Source: Candidatus Mycolicibacterium alkanivorans (lineage in GTDB: Bacteria; Actinomycetota; Actinomycetes; Mycobacteriales; Mycobacteriaceae). Taken from it: a stretch of DNA of 64,000 bases. Below, one piece after another: positions 15,311 through 22,760 of this stretch (the stretch's first letter is position 1; every line of letters starts with the position of its first letter). The stretch covers positions 2,852,001 through 2,916,000 of the forward strand of contig NZ_JAIVFL010000001.1 in the NCBI RefSeq assembly GCF_022760805.1. The letters run 5' to 3'. Below the pieces are notes generated by a model. It searched no databases and had not been told where the DNA came from. It saw nothing but the letters and a program-made list of their open reading frames with translations. Position numbers and translations under genes: made by a program.

Positions 15311-16019
15311 AGGGCGTCCCCGTGTCCCGGTGTTCTCCTCCATCACCCCGGTGCCCACGAGGCGTGGCTCCATCGTGCGACGGGATTGGTGCGGCGACGG
15401 CCGTCAGGTGTTCGGCACGGCCGACCGCTCCCCCGCAATGTGGCCCAGCGAGCGCGGTGACCGATTGACCCAGGGTCAACAGCGAACGCAACGCGGGGCC
15501 CACCCCCGGTCCGATCTGGCGGGCGAGGACCTCGAAGAAGTCGTCGAGGATGTCGAACGCGATCACCCGGCTGATCCGTGATTCGAACGCGGCCGCCCTG
15601 ATGACGAGGCCACCACCGAGCGACATCCCGATGGCGGTGACACCGTCGAAGCCGTAGTGGTCGAGCACCGCGCCCATCGGGCGCTCCCACTCGGGGATCA
15701 TCGTCAGACCTTGCTCTCCAGTGGGCCGCCCTGCCCTGGCCCGTCGAACATGACGACGCGCCGGCCGGCGTCACACATCGCCGCGGCCAGTGGCAGGAAC
15801 TCTTCGATGTAGCTGTCGAACCCGCCGAACAGCACGATCGGTGCGCCGGTCTGGTCGGCGGGCCGCAGGACCCATTCCGAATAGGTGTTGGACCGGGCCG
15901 CCAGCTCCGCGATCTCGTCGACGGCGGACCGGCCGATCGACTCGACCCAGCGGTTGCATTCGAAGTTGAGGGCAACATCGGAGTGGAACTGGCGATAGCC
16001 GACGCGGGGGCCGAGGTGT
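15294..16019 (-). pseudogene. alpha/beta hydrolase, frameshifted and truncated
   Basis: Reading leftwards: FHSDVALNFECNRWVESIGR, APIVLFGGFDSYIEEFLPLA, RRVVMFDGPGQGGPLESKV, then after a single-base deletion near 15706 MIPEWERPMGAVLDHYGFDG and AIGMSLGGGLVIRAAAFESR. This is the core of a two-domain alpha/beta hydrolase including the serine elbow GMSLGG. The start codon is missing (a TAG lies just before HFWRGHL), and the C-terminal acid and His regions are lost after LLTLGQS near 15470. It is divergent from the TetR gene at 16067, so it was probably its regulated partner. Confidence 0.7.
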
Positions 16020-16034
16020 CCACGCCAGAAATGC

Positions 16035-16056
16035 TATCGCAAGTTGACTTGCGATA
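16035..16056. promoter_or_regulatory. perfect palindromic operator for the adjacent TetR
   Basis: Ten-base arms TATCGCAAGT and ACTTGCGATA are separated by TG, 11 bp before the GTG start of the TetR gene. Position and symmetry are typical of a TetR autoregulatory site shared with the divergent (now broken) hydrolase. Confidence 0.8.
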
Positions 16057-16066
16057 TGGTGGCGGC

Positions 16067-16636
16067 GTGACGGCAGTGACATCCCACCGGCGCGGAGAGC
16101 ACGTGCGTCACACCGTGCTGGCCGCGGCCTTCGACGAACTGACCGAAAACGGCCTGGCCCGAGCGACTGTCGCGGGGGTGGCGCGCCGCTCCGGAGTGCA
16201 CGAGACGACGATCTACCGGCGGTGGGTGACCCGCGAGAACCTGTTCGTGAACGCAACGCTGGCCCGCAGTGCCGACGAGATACCCGCGCCGGACACCGGA
16301 TCGACGCGGGGTGATCTGATCGCGATCGTGCGCGCAGTGACCGCCTATGTGTCGACGCCTGCCGGGCGTGCGGCGCTGCACGCGGCCGCGGTGCCGTTGG
16401 ACGACGCGTATCCCGATGCCCGCGCGGCGTTTTGGGCGGGCCGGCTGCACGCGCTACGCCGAGTGGTCGAGCGCGGCATCGCGCGTGGCGATCTGCGCCC
16501 CGACACCGATCCGGGGCTGCTACTCGAGACTCTTGTCGCGCCGGTGCACGGTCGACTGCTGTTCACCGGCGAACCGGTCGACGACGCGCTGGCCGAGTCG
16601 CTCGTCAACCTTGTGCTGCGCGGCGCGGCGGCCTAA
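16067..16636 (+). CDS. TetR-family transcriptional regulator
   Basis: The product is 189 residues. The helix-turn-helix covers about residues 12-58: VRHTVLAAAFDELTENGLAR, then SGVHETTIYRRWVTRENLF. The C-terminal domain resembles the TetR_C family with RGDLRPDTDPGLLLETLVAP. GTG at 16067 is chosen because upstream codons run through the operator. Its TAA shares one base with the ATG of the following protease-like gene (TAATG), so the two are translationally coupled. The regulated hydrolase opposite is decayed. Confidence 0.88.
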   Translation: MTAVTSHRRGEHVRHTVLAAAFDELTENGLARATVAGVARRSGVHETTIYRRWVTRENLFVNATLARSADEIPAPDTGSTRGDLIAIVRAVTAYVSTPAGRAALHAAAVPLDDAYPDARAAFWAGRLHALRRVVERGIARGDLRPDTDPGLLLETLVAPVHGRLLFTGEPVDDALAESLVNLVLRGAAA

Positions 16637-17490
16637 TGCGGACGTTCGCGCTGGTGCACCCCATCGCCACCGGCCTGGCGCTCGTGCTGGCGGCGGGCAC
16701 GTTCCGGGTGCTCGATATCTTCGTCTTCCGCCTGGACGAAAGATGGGGCGAGATCATCGTTTCGAAGGTGATCGGTGTCCTGATCGTGCTCGGCTTCCTG
16801 TGGGCGACGGGCGCGGGACTGGCCGCATCGGGGTTTCGCGGCAGCGGGATCGGACCGAGCGTGCTGCTCGGCGCCGGCCTCACGGTCATCGCCTTAGTCG
16901 CCGGCTACGCGGTGGAGTTCGTCCAGGCGGCACACGCCGGGCAGCGGCCCGAACTCCTGGTGCGCGCGATCGATCCCAAGACGAGTCTGGCCGGGGCCGC
17001 CGCGTTCGCCGTCTTCCTGCTGATCGGCAACGTCGTGAACTCCTTCGCCGAAGAGGGGCTGTTTCGCGGGCTTCTGATACCGCTGTTCCTGCGGGAGGTC
17101 GGCCCGTGGCCGGCGGTGCTCGGCTCCGCGCTCCTTTTCGGGCTGTGGCATCTTCCCTGGGCGGTGAAGGGCATGCTCGACAAGAGCGGAGATCCGGTGC
17201 CGCTGTTGCTGGCCAACTTCCTGCCGCAGGCCCTGCTGGGCATCGTCTGGGGCTATCTCTACCTGTGCACGGGCAATCTGTGGGGGTCCTGGGTGGCCCA
17301 CACCCTGACGAATTCGGTGCTCAACTTCCTGCACGTCCAGACAGGCGACGACGTGGACGGCGGGCTGGCCACCCGGATGATCACCTTCACGGTCGTGATG
17401 CTGTTGGGCCTCATCGTGATCCATTGGGTAAGCCAGAGGCTCGGTCTTCTTGCGGTGGCGCCGTGGGGCGCCGAGGCCAGCTCAGCATGA
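16636..17490 (+). CDS. CPBP-family intramembrane metalloprotease
   Basis: A 284-residue membrane protein with about seven or eight helices and the three CPBP motifs: EExxxR in NSFAEEGLFRGLL (Glu139, Glu140, Arg144), a His in LWHLPWAVKG, and HTLTNSVLNF. Bacterial members resemble the CAAX protease Rce1, and some process or protect against peptides. It is in one operon with the TetR gene, so its expression probably responds to that regulator's ligand. The substrate is unknown. Confidence 0.85.
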   Translation: MRTFALVHPIATGLALVLAAGTFRVLDIFVFRLDERWGEIIVSKVIGVLIVLGFLWATGAGLAASGFRGSGIGPSVLLGAGLTVIALVAGYAVEFVQAAHAGQRPELLVRAIDPKTSLAGAAAFAVFLLIGNVVNSFAEEGLFRGLLIPLFLREVGPWPAVLGSALLFGLWHLPWAVKGMLDKSGDPVPLLLANFLPQALLGIVWGYLYLCTGNLWGSWVAHTLTNSVLNFLHVQTGDDVDGGLATRMITFTVVMLLGLIVIHWVSQRLGLLAVAPWGAEASSA

Positions 17491-17610
17491 CGCGGCCGGG
17501 CCGGGCGACCGCGGATCAGGCCGGCACGCCTACCGTCACCTGCGATTTGCTGTTTCGGCCCGCTGGGTTGTATCTTTTCCGGCGGCCCAATCGTTTCGGA
17601 AGGCGAGAAG

Positions 17611-17874
17611 ATGCGCACTCATTACCGAACACGCGGCTTCTCCACACGTCCGCAGCGCGGCCTGCGTTCCCACCGGGTACTGCGCCCTGTCGCCGGCCAG
17701 TGTTTCGAGATCGACATCCGCCTGGAGAACAACCACTGGGTCGTCGGCATCCCCGAGATCGACGAGGCGACCGAGGCGAACACCCGCGCCGCCGTGGAGC
17801 TCGCTGCCCGAGAATGTATCGCCGCCAAGACCGGAATCCCCATCGGATACATCTCCGTGTGGGTTCGCGACTGA
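17611..17874 (+). CDS. small conserved protein with HicB-like fold pattern
   Basis: An 87-residue protein behind GGAAGGCGAGAAG. After a basic N-terminus, the strand-strand-helix pattern FEIDIRLENNHWVVGIPEID, TEANTRAAVELAARECIAAK and IGYISVWVRD resembles the partial RNase H-like fold of HicB antitoxins. No HicA toxin is adjacent and there is no DNA-binding tail. I do not assign a function. Confidence 0.55.
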   Translation: MRTHYRTRGFSTRPQRGLRSHRVLRPVAGQCFEIDIRLENNHWVVGIPEIDEATEANTRAAVELAARECIAAKTGIPIGYISVWVRD

Positions 17875-17914
17875 GCCGGTGAGGACGGCCACACCGACCG
17901 GTACACCACGACGC

Positions 17915-18760
17915 TCACTCCGCGCCGCGAGCCACCGGCCGGCCGGGTTCTGAACTCCACTGCGACCAGGAACCGGGAAACAGCGCAGCGCCACGGCCCA
18001 GAGCGGTCAGAGCAGCGATGGTGACGGCCGCGGTCACCCCCGAGCCGCAGTACACCCCGACCGGCTCGTCGCCGATGCCGCGGCCGGCCAGCAGGTCGGC
18101 AAGTTCGCCGTCGGGCCGAAACCTCCCCTCACCGGTGAGCACCGAGGTGCTGGGCAGGTTGCGGGCGCCGGGAATGTGGCCGGCGGCGGGGTCGACCGGC
18201 TCGAGCTCGCCGCGGAAGCGTTCCGGCGCGCGGGCATCCACTAATGGCCCGTCGTTCGCCTGATCGGCGGTCAGCGTGGACATCGCCCCGGCGTAGAGGT
18301 CGTCGTACGGCACGGTCACGGTTCCGGGCTGCGGATCGACGGGTCCGCTGTCCAGGGGCCCGCCGGACGCCGTCCAGGCGGCCAGCCCGCCATCGAGGAT
18401 GCGCACGTCGGGCAGCCCGGCGGCGCGCAGCACCCACCAGGCCCGCGCCGAACCGGCCCGGTTCCAGTCGTCGTAGACCACCACGGGGCGCCGGTCCCGG
18501 ACGCCCCAGCGGCGCGCGGCGGCCTGCAGGTCGGCCCCGGAGGGCAGCGGATGGCGTCCACGCCCGGTGACCGAGTGGTCGCTCAGTTCGTCCTCCAGCG
18601 ACACGTACACCGCTCCCGGCAGATGCTCGTGCAGGTAGGCGGCGCGACCGTCGGGCGTCGCCAGTTCCCAGCGCACGTCGAGGATTGTCACCGGCTCACC
18701 GTCGGCCATCCGGCGGATGAGTTCGTCGGCGGTGATCAGTACGCCAGATCGGTTCGTCAC
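17915..18760 (-). CDS. sseB: thiosulfate/3-mercaptopyruvate sulfurtransferase (rhodanese)
   Basis: A 281-residue protein with two rhodanese domains. The N-terminal structural domain covers about residues 8-135 (TILDVRWEL ... ARAWWVLRAAGLPDVRILDG) and the C-terminal catalytic domain about 155-275. The active Cys is Cys238 in VYCGSGVTA, a loop typical of mercaptopyruvate-type enzymes. It transfers sulfur from a donor to an acceptor thiol. The segments VYVSLEDELSDHS and VVYDDWNRAGSARAWWV match what I remember of M. tuberculosis SseB. It is a single gene on the minus strand. Confidence 0.85.
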   Translation of the reverse strand: MTNRSGVLITADELIRRMADGEPVTILDVRWELATPDGRAAYLHEHLPGAVYVSLEDELSDHSVTGRGRHPLPSGADLQAAARRWGVRDRRPVVVYDDWNRAGSARAWWVLRAAGLPDVRILDGGLAAWTASGGPLDSGPVDPQPGTVTVPYDDLYAGAMSTLTADQANDGPLVDARAPERFRGELEPVDPAAGHIPGARNLPSTSVLTGEGRFRPDGELADLLAGRGIGDEPVGVYCGSGVTAAVTIAALTALGRGAALFPGSWSQWSSEPGRPVARGAE

Positions 18761-18850
18761 CGGACCTCCATTCCTGCGCCCATGACCAATCCACGTTCTG
18801 TTTCTACACAGGGGTGCCGGGCACAGGCTCTCCGGCTGCGGGATGTGGTG

Positions 18851-19519
18851 TCAGGATTCGACGGGAATCGGCGTCAGGTGATCCAGGAACCAGTCCCGTG
18901 CCAGCGCCGCCACCTGCTCGAGCGCTCCGGGTTCCTCGAACAGGTGTGTGGCACCCGGGATGACCGCGATCCGGCATTCGGCAGGTATCGCCGCACCGGC
19001 CTGCCGGTTGAGTTCGAGGACTGTCTCGTCGCGGCCGCCGACAATGAGAAGAGTCGGTGAGTCCACCTTGGCCAGCCACCGGCCGGCCAGATCGGGCCGA
19101 CCACCCCGGGACACCACCGCGGCGATGCTCACCGCGGGATCGGCGGCGGCCCGTAGCGCTGCGCCGCCGCCGGTGCTCGCCCCGAAGTAACAGACGTCGA
19201 GTCCGGCGGTGTCGGCCTGGGACCGCAGCCACACCGTGACCCCGATCAGCCGGGAGGCCAGCAGCTCGATGTCGAATACATTGGCCCGGTCCTGCTCCTC
19301 GGCCAGCGTCAGCAGGTCGAACAGCAGGGTCGCCAGTCCCGCCGACACCAGCACATCGGCCACGTAACGATTGCGGGGACTGTGCCTGCTGCTGCCACTT
19401 CCGTGGGCGAACACCACGATCCCGCGCGGCTGCTGCGGAACGGTCAGATGCCCGGCGACGAAGACCTCGCCCACCGGGACGCGGACCTCCTCGTCGCGTA
19501 AGGGTTGTTGTGCGTGCAT
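18851..19519 (-). CDS. dienelactone-hydrolase-like alpha/beta hydrolase
   Basis: A 222-residue alpha/beta hydrolase with oxyanion segment VVFAHGSGSSRHSPRN, nucleophile elbow YFGASTGGGAAL (Ser115), acid strand LLIVGGRDETV, and His in IPGATHLFEEPG. It resembles the hydrolase half of mycobacterial phosphoribosyltransferase-hydrolase fusions of the Rv0571c type, but stands alone here. ATG at 19519 is chosen; the longer frame upstream is Arg/Cys-rich and looks non-coding. The substrate is unknown. Confidence 0.75.
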   Translation of the reverse strand: MHAQQPLRDEEVRVPVGEVFVAGHLTVPQQPRGIVVFAHGSGSSRHSPRNRYVADVLVSAGLATLLFDLLTLAEEQDRANVFDIELLASRLIGVTVWLRSQADTAGLDVCYFGASTGGGAALRAAADPAVSIAAVVSRGGRPDLAGRWLAKVDSPTLLIVGGRDETVLELNRQAGAAIPAECRIAVIPGATHLFEEPGALEQVAALARDWFLDHLTPIPVES

Positions 19520-19872
19520 GTGTCGACCTCCCCTCCCCCTCGACGGTACGTCGCGGGCGCGCCCGGGGCAGCCGAATCCCGCGCAAAGCCAGCATGTCCC
19601 GTCGGCGGTAGGGTCTGCGGGGTGAACTCCCGCAGGCTTACACCCCCGACGGGCGGCCCCGCGTACGGGCACCGGGCATCGCCTCACCCGGTGATGCTGC
19701 TGTCGAATTAGCTCACCGTCGCCGGCTGCCATGTGGGTCCGCAGCTGAGGGTGGACAACCCGTTGGGCGGCGACTGCTCTCGCGCTACAACAGGAAACAC
19801 CCACAACGACCCGAACACAGCACGTCGATCACCAGCCTGACCGTCACCATCAACAGCGGCGAACCGAGCTGA
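19520..19872. other. intergenic stretch without a supported gene
   Basis: The open frames here (for example 19505-19711 on the plus strand) are basic, Pro/Arg-rich and lack a ribosome site. I see no strong hairpin or repeat. It contains whatever promoter serves the hydrolase and spacer DNA left beside the EamA remnant. Confidence 0.5.
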
Positions 19873-20015
19873 TCAGCTCTCGGCGAGCAGGCGCACGATC
19901 GCCAGGACCCGCGGAACCTGGTGGAGCACAAAAAACCGATCAGCAACGCGAGTGCGGGCTCCAAGGCCATCAGCGTCCCGAATGCGGCGGTGGTCAGCCG
20001 CCGCAGCGCCATCAT
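19873..20015 (-). pseudogene. C-terminal remnant of an EamA/RhtA-type permease
   Basis: The frame reads MMALRRLTTAAFGTLMALEP ALALLIGF, the characteristic ninth/tenth-helix segment of EamA transporters. A one-base slip in the T6 run near 19928 then gives FVLHQVPRVLAIVRLLAES and a stop at 19873. Everything upstream of this segment, about 80% of the gene, is missing, and lhgO begins to read 35 bp away. It marks a deletion or recombination junction. Confidence 0.65.
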
Positions 20016-20049
20016 CTCCTCCGTCGGGCGAACGGATTTCGCGACCTCG

Positions 20050-21249
20050 TCAAGCGGTGACCCGGTCGACCAGCTCGCGTGCCAACGCGAATGCCGACGT
20101 GGCCGCCGGCGAGGGAGCGTTGCGCAGGTGCGAGACGGGGCCGTCGCGTGAGATCACGAAGTCGTCGACCAGGGCTCCGTCGCGGCCTACCGCCTGCGCC
20201 CGCACACCCGCGTGCGAGGTGCCGTCGAGGTCGTCGAGGGTCAGCTCCGGCATGTAGCGCGCGGCTGCGGTGACGAACGCGCTGCGGCTGGCCGCCATCC
20301 GGACCTCGTCGACGCCGACTCGCCAGTACTTCCGCGCGACCCGCCAGGTTCCCGGCCAGGTGATGGACTCCCAGGAGTCGCGCCAGATCCACCGGCGCAG
20401 CGAGTAGGCGTCACGGGCGGGCACCATCATGGCTGTCGGGCCGAGGGTTTCCTGGCCGGTGGTGTGCTTGGTGATGTGCACGCCCAGGAACGGCAGTTCG
20501 GGGTCGGGTACCGGATAGATCATTCCGTTCAGCCGTGGTTGTTCGGTCGGTTTGAGACCGAGGTAGGCGCCGCGGAACGGCACGATCTGCGGGTCGCGCG
20601 GGGCGCCCGCCCGCCGGGCCAGCCGGTCGGACCACAAACCGGCGCAGGTGATGACCCGGCGCGCCCGCACCGGTCCCTCGGCGGTGCGCACGACGGCGTC
20701 CTCGCCGGCCTTGATACCAGTCACCTCGGTTCCGAACCGGACGCTCGCACCCAAGGTCGTCAGTTCACCGACCAGCGCCCGGGACACCGCGACATAGTCG
20801 ACGATCCCGGTGCTGGGTGCGTGAAGTGCCTGCAGCCCAACGGCATTCGGCTCGATCGCGGCGATCTCGTCGGATCGTATCCGGCGCAGGCCGGGGACGG
20901 CGTTGGCCCGACCGCGGGCCTCCAGGTCGCCCAGGCGCCCCAATTCGTCGGCCGACACCGCGACGATCAGCTTGCCGCAGCGCTCGTGCGGGATGGCGTG
21001 CTGCTCGCAGTACTCATACATCAACCGCGCGCCCTCGACACACAGCCGGGCCTTCAAGGATCCGGGCTGGTAGTAGATTCCGCCGTGGATCACCCCGGAG
21101 TTGTGTCCGGTCTGATGCTGTGCGGGTCCGGGCTCACGTTCCAGCACCGCGACGGAGTCCTCCGGGCGGCGCAGCAGCCACTCCCGGGCCACCGCCAGAC
21201 CGACGATGCCCGCACCCACCACGACGAGGTCATAGCCGGAGGCAACCAT
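20050..21249 (-). CDS. lhgO: L-2-hydroxyglutarate oxidase (FAD)
   Basis: A 399-residue flavoprotein of the DAO family. It has the N-terminal FAD-binding motif VVGAGIVGLAVARE (residues 10-23), AQHQTGHNSGVIHGGIYYQP, typical of LhgO, and a C-terminal HAGVRAQAVGRDGALVDDF. It oxidises L-2-hydroxyglutarate to 2-oxoglutarate and passes electrons to the membrane. The length is normal. It stands alone and ends 34 bp from the EamA remnant. Confidence 0.88.
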   Translation of the reverse strand: MVASGYDLVVVGAGIVGLAVAREWLLRRPEDSVAVLEREPGPAQHQTGHNSGVIHGGIYYQPGSLKARLCVEGARLMYEYCEQHAIPHERCGKLIVAVSADELGRLGDLEARGRANAVPGLRRIRSDEIAAIEPNAVGLQALHAPSTGIVDYVAVSRALVGELTTLGASVRFGTEVTGIKAGEDAVVRTAEGPVRARRVITCAGLWSDRLARRAGAPRDPQIVPFRGAYLGLKPTEQPRLNGMIYPVPDPELPFLGVHITKHTTGQETLGPTAMMVPARDAYSLRRWIWRDSWESITWPGTWRVARKYWRVGVDEVRMAASRSAFVTAAARYMPELTLDDLDGTSHAGVRAQAVGRDGALVDDFVISRDGPVSHLRNAPSPAATSAFALARELVDRVTA

Positions 21250-21819
21250 GGCTCAATCGAGGTCGGCGACGGCGGATGCGGTCAAACCTGCCGAGCCGCT
21301 TGCCCTCGTCCCGGGCCGGCTCACTGGCCGCCTCCGCAGCGTCTTGTGTCAGACACTCGCGACATAGGCACCCTTTCGCCCGGCACGGCCCGAACAGGCA
21401 CGCGTCACCGTGCAGGGTACCGCACAGGATGCGACCTCTCTGGCTGATGTGACCGTCGAGCCGATGGCCACGTTGCCCGCCCACTGACCGGGGTCGTAGT
21501 CGCCTGGCGTCAGTCGTCGCCCAAGTCCACCTCGTCCAGAATCGGCACCCTGCCCCCTGCACAAAGGAATTCGCGTTGACCGGGTAGTGGCAGTCGAGCA
21601 GCACGGTGTGCTGATCGTCGTCTTCATAGTGGCAGGTCAGATCGTCGATCATGAACGACGGACCCCAGTACGAGGCCACCGAGGTGTTGCCGAGCAACTC
21701 GGTGGCCCCGGCTCGTTGCGAGATGTCGGCGCGGCTGACGCCATTCGTGTACTGGGTGGCGACACCGAGACATCAATAGAGTCATAGCGGCGACAACTGG
21801 TCCGAACCTGGAGAAAGAC
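21250..21819. other. region with an unrecognised, probably frameshifted minus-strand gene
   Basis: On the minus strand the segment near 21560-21700 reads ELLGNTSVASYWGPSFMIDD then LTCHYEDDDQHTVLLDCHYP and VNANSFVQGAGCRFWTRW, which looks like folded secreted-protein sequence. A candidate hydrophobic start, MSFSRFGPVVAAMTLLM, sits in a different frame near 21771-21821. The two would join only with a frameshift between about 21700 and 21770. Towards 21250 the frame becomes Arg/Gly-rich and non-coding. I do not recognise the family. Confidence 0.35.
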
Positions 21820-22041
21820 ATGCCCGATTTCGACGAACCCGATTTCGACGAAACCGTCGACCCCCTCGTCCCGGTGCGCGACGAGAAGCTCGGCCCCTAT
21901 GCCGGTACGGTCCGCGGACCGCTTGACCACGACCGTCTCGGCGTGCCCGCGCTGCCGGGCAAACTGTTCGGGGGCCGGACGCTGATCGGCCGGTTCCTCC
22001 CCGCCCTCAGCGGGTTTCCCAATGCGACGCTTGCCCGCTAG
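21820..22041 (+). CDS. small acidic-N-terminus protein
   Basis: A 73-residue protein behind GGAGAAAG. It starts with a repeated acidic run (PDFDEPDFDETVDPLVPV) and then a more basic Gly/Leu part. Its stop directly abuts the ATG of the DUF167 gene, so the two are probably translated together. The family is not recognised. Confidence 0.5.
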   Translation: MPDFDEPDFDETVDPLVPVRDEKLGPYAGTVRGPLDHDRLGVPALPGKLFGGRTLIGRFLPALSGFPNATLAR

Positions 22042-22269
22042 ATGTCCGACACCGTCGTTGTCACCGTCAAGCCGGGCAGCCGCAAGGGCCCACTGGTGGA
22101 GACCGGCGCCGACGGCAGGCTGACGATCTACGTGCGCGAGCGCGCCATTGAGGGAAAGGCCACCGAGGCCGCGGCACGGCTGCTCGCCGAGCATCTCGGG
22201 GTACCGCGCAACCGTGTCGAACTGCTCTCCGGGGCCACCTCGCGGATCAAACGCTTCCGCGTCGGTTAG
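22042..22269 (+). CDS. DUF167/YggU-family protein
   Basis: A 75-residue protein with the family pattern: VVVTVKPGSRKGPLVE, LTIYVRERAIEGKATEAAAR, LLAEHLGVPRNRVELLSGAT SRIKRFRV. It belongs to the UPF0235/YggU fold, a small alpha/beta protein with no settled function. It ends within two bases of the partial livF duplicate, on the opposite strand. A degenerate second copy of its middle part lies at 22594-22640. Confidence 0.85.
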   Translation: MSDTVVVTVKPGSRKGPLVETGADGRLTIYVRERAIEGKATEAAARLLAEHLGVPRNRVELLSGATSRIKRFRVG

Positions 22270-22393
22270 GCCACGCCCAGGTACGCCGCGCGAATACTGT
22301 CGTCGGCCAACAACTCCCGGGCCGGGCCGGTGGGGGTCACCGACCCGGTCTCCAGGACGTAGGCGCGGTCGGAGCGGCTCAGCGCCCGCTGGG
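22268..22393 (-). repeat. partial duplicate of the livF 3' end
   Basis: These 126 bp match 24253-24378, the last part of livF, at 119 positions (7 mismatches). They encode SRSDRAYVLETGSVTPTGPA RELLADDSIRAAYLGVA on the minus strand, the LivF C-terminus. The two copies are direct repeats that bracket the MFS gene. There is no ATPase upstream of this copy, so it is a gene fragment. Confidence 0.92.
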
Positions 22394-22760
22394 AGCAGTA
22401 CCTCGGATCGGTCGAGGGCGTGCGGTCAGTGCGGGCGGTGAGCCTGCAGAGTCCGCAGTACCCGCGGCACCCGCAGCATCTCCCCGAATTGCCGGATATC
22501 GCCACGGATTCCACCGCAGCGGTGCCCGGCCCGGAGCGGGTGTTCAAGGACCAGATCCTGGACGCTGCCTACGCCGAAGCCTCCATCGGCCCCGAAGCCG
22601 CGGCCCCGGCTGCTCGCCGGCCATCTCGGCGTCCCTCGCAGTGCCCATATGTCGATCAGACACACAGCAGAAGAACCGCCACCAAATTTTTGCGGTGTCG
22701 TCGATTGACTCGGGTGTTCGCGCCGGGCCCGCTTAGTCGAACAATGGAAAAGTCGGACAC
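22394..22760. other. junction region with a DUF167 remnant and MFS promoter
   Basis: Positions 22594-22640 resemble the DUF167 gene at 22165-22210, with 29 of 34 bases equal in the 3' part and one extra C. A plus-strand frame from 22420 (SLQSPQYPRHPQHLPELPDI ... GPERVFKDQILDAAYAEASI) looks partly coding but is not recognised. Before the MFS gene TTGACT (22704-22709) may serve as a -35 hexamer. Confidence 0.45.

Noticed and set aside
22266..22547. Separate short ABC ATPase gene on the minus strand
   Set aside because: Only the last 42 codons match LivF; no nucleotide-binding motifs exist upstream. It is a duplicated fragment.
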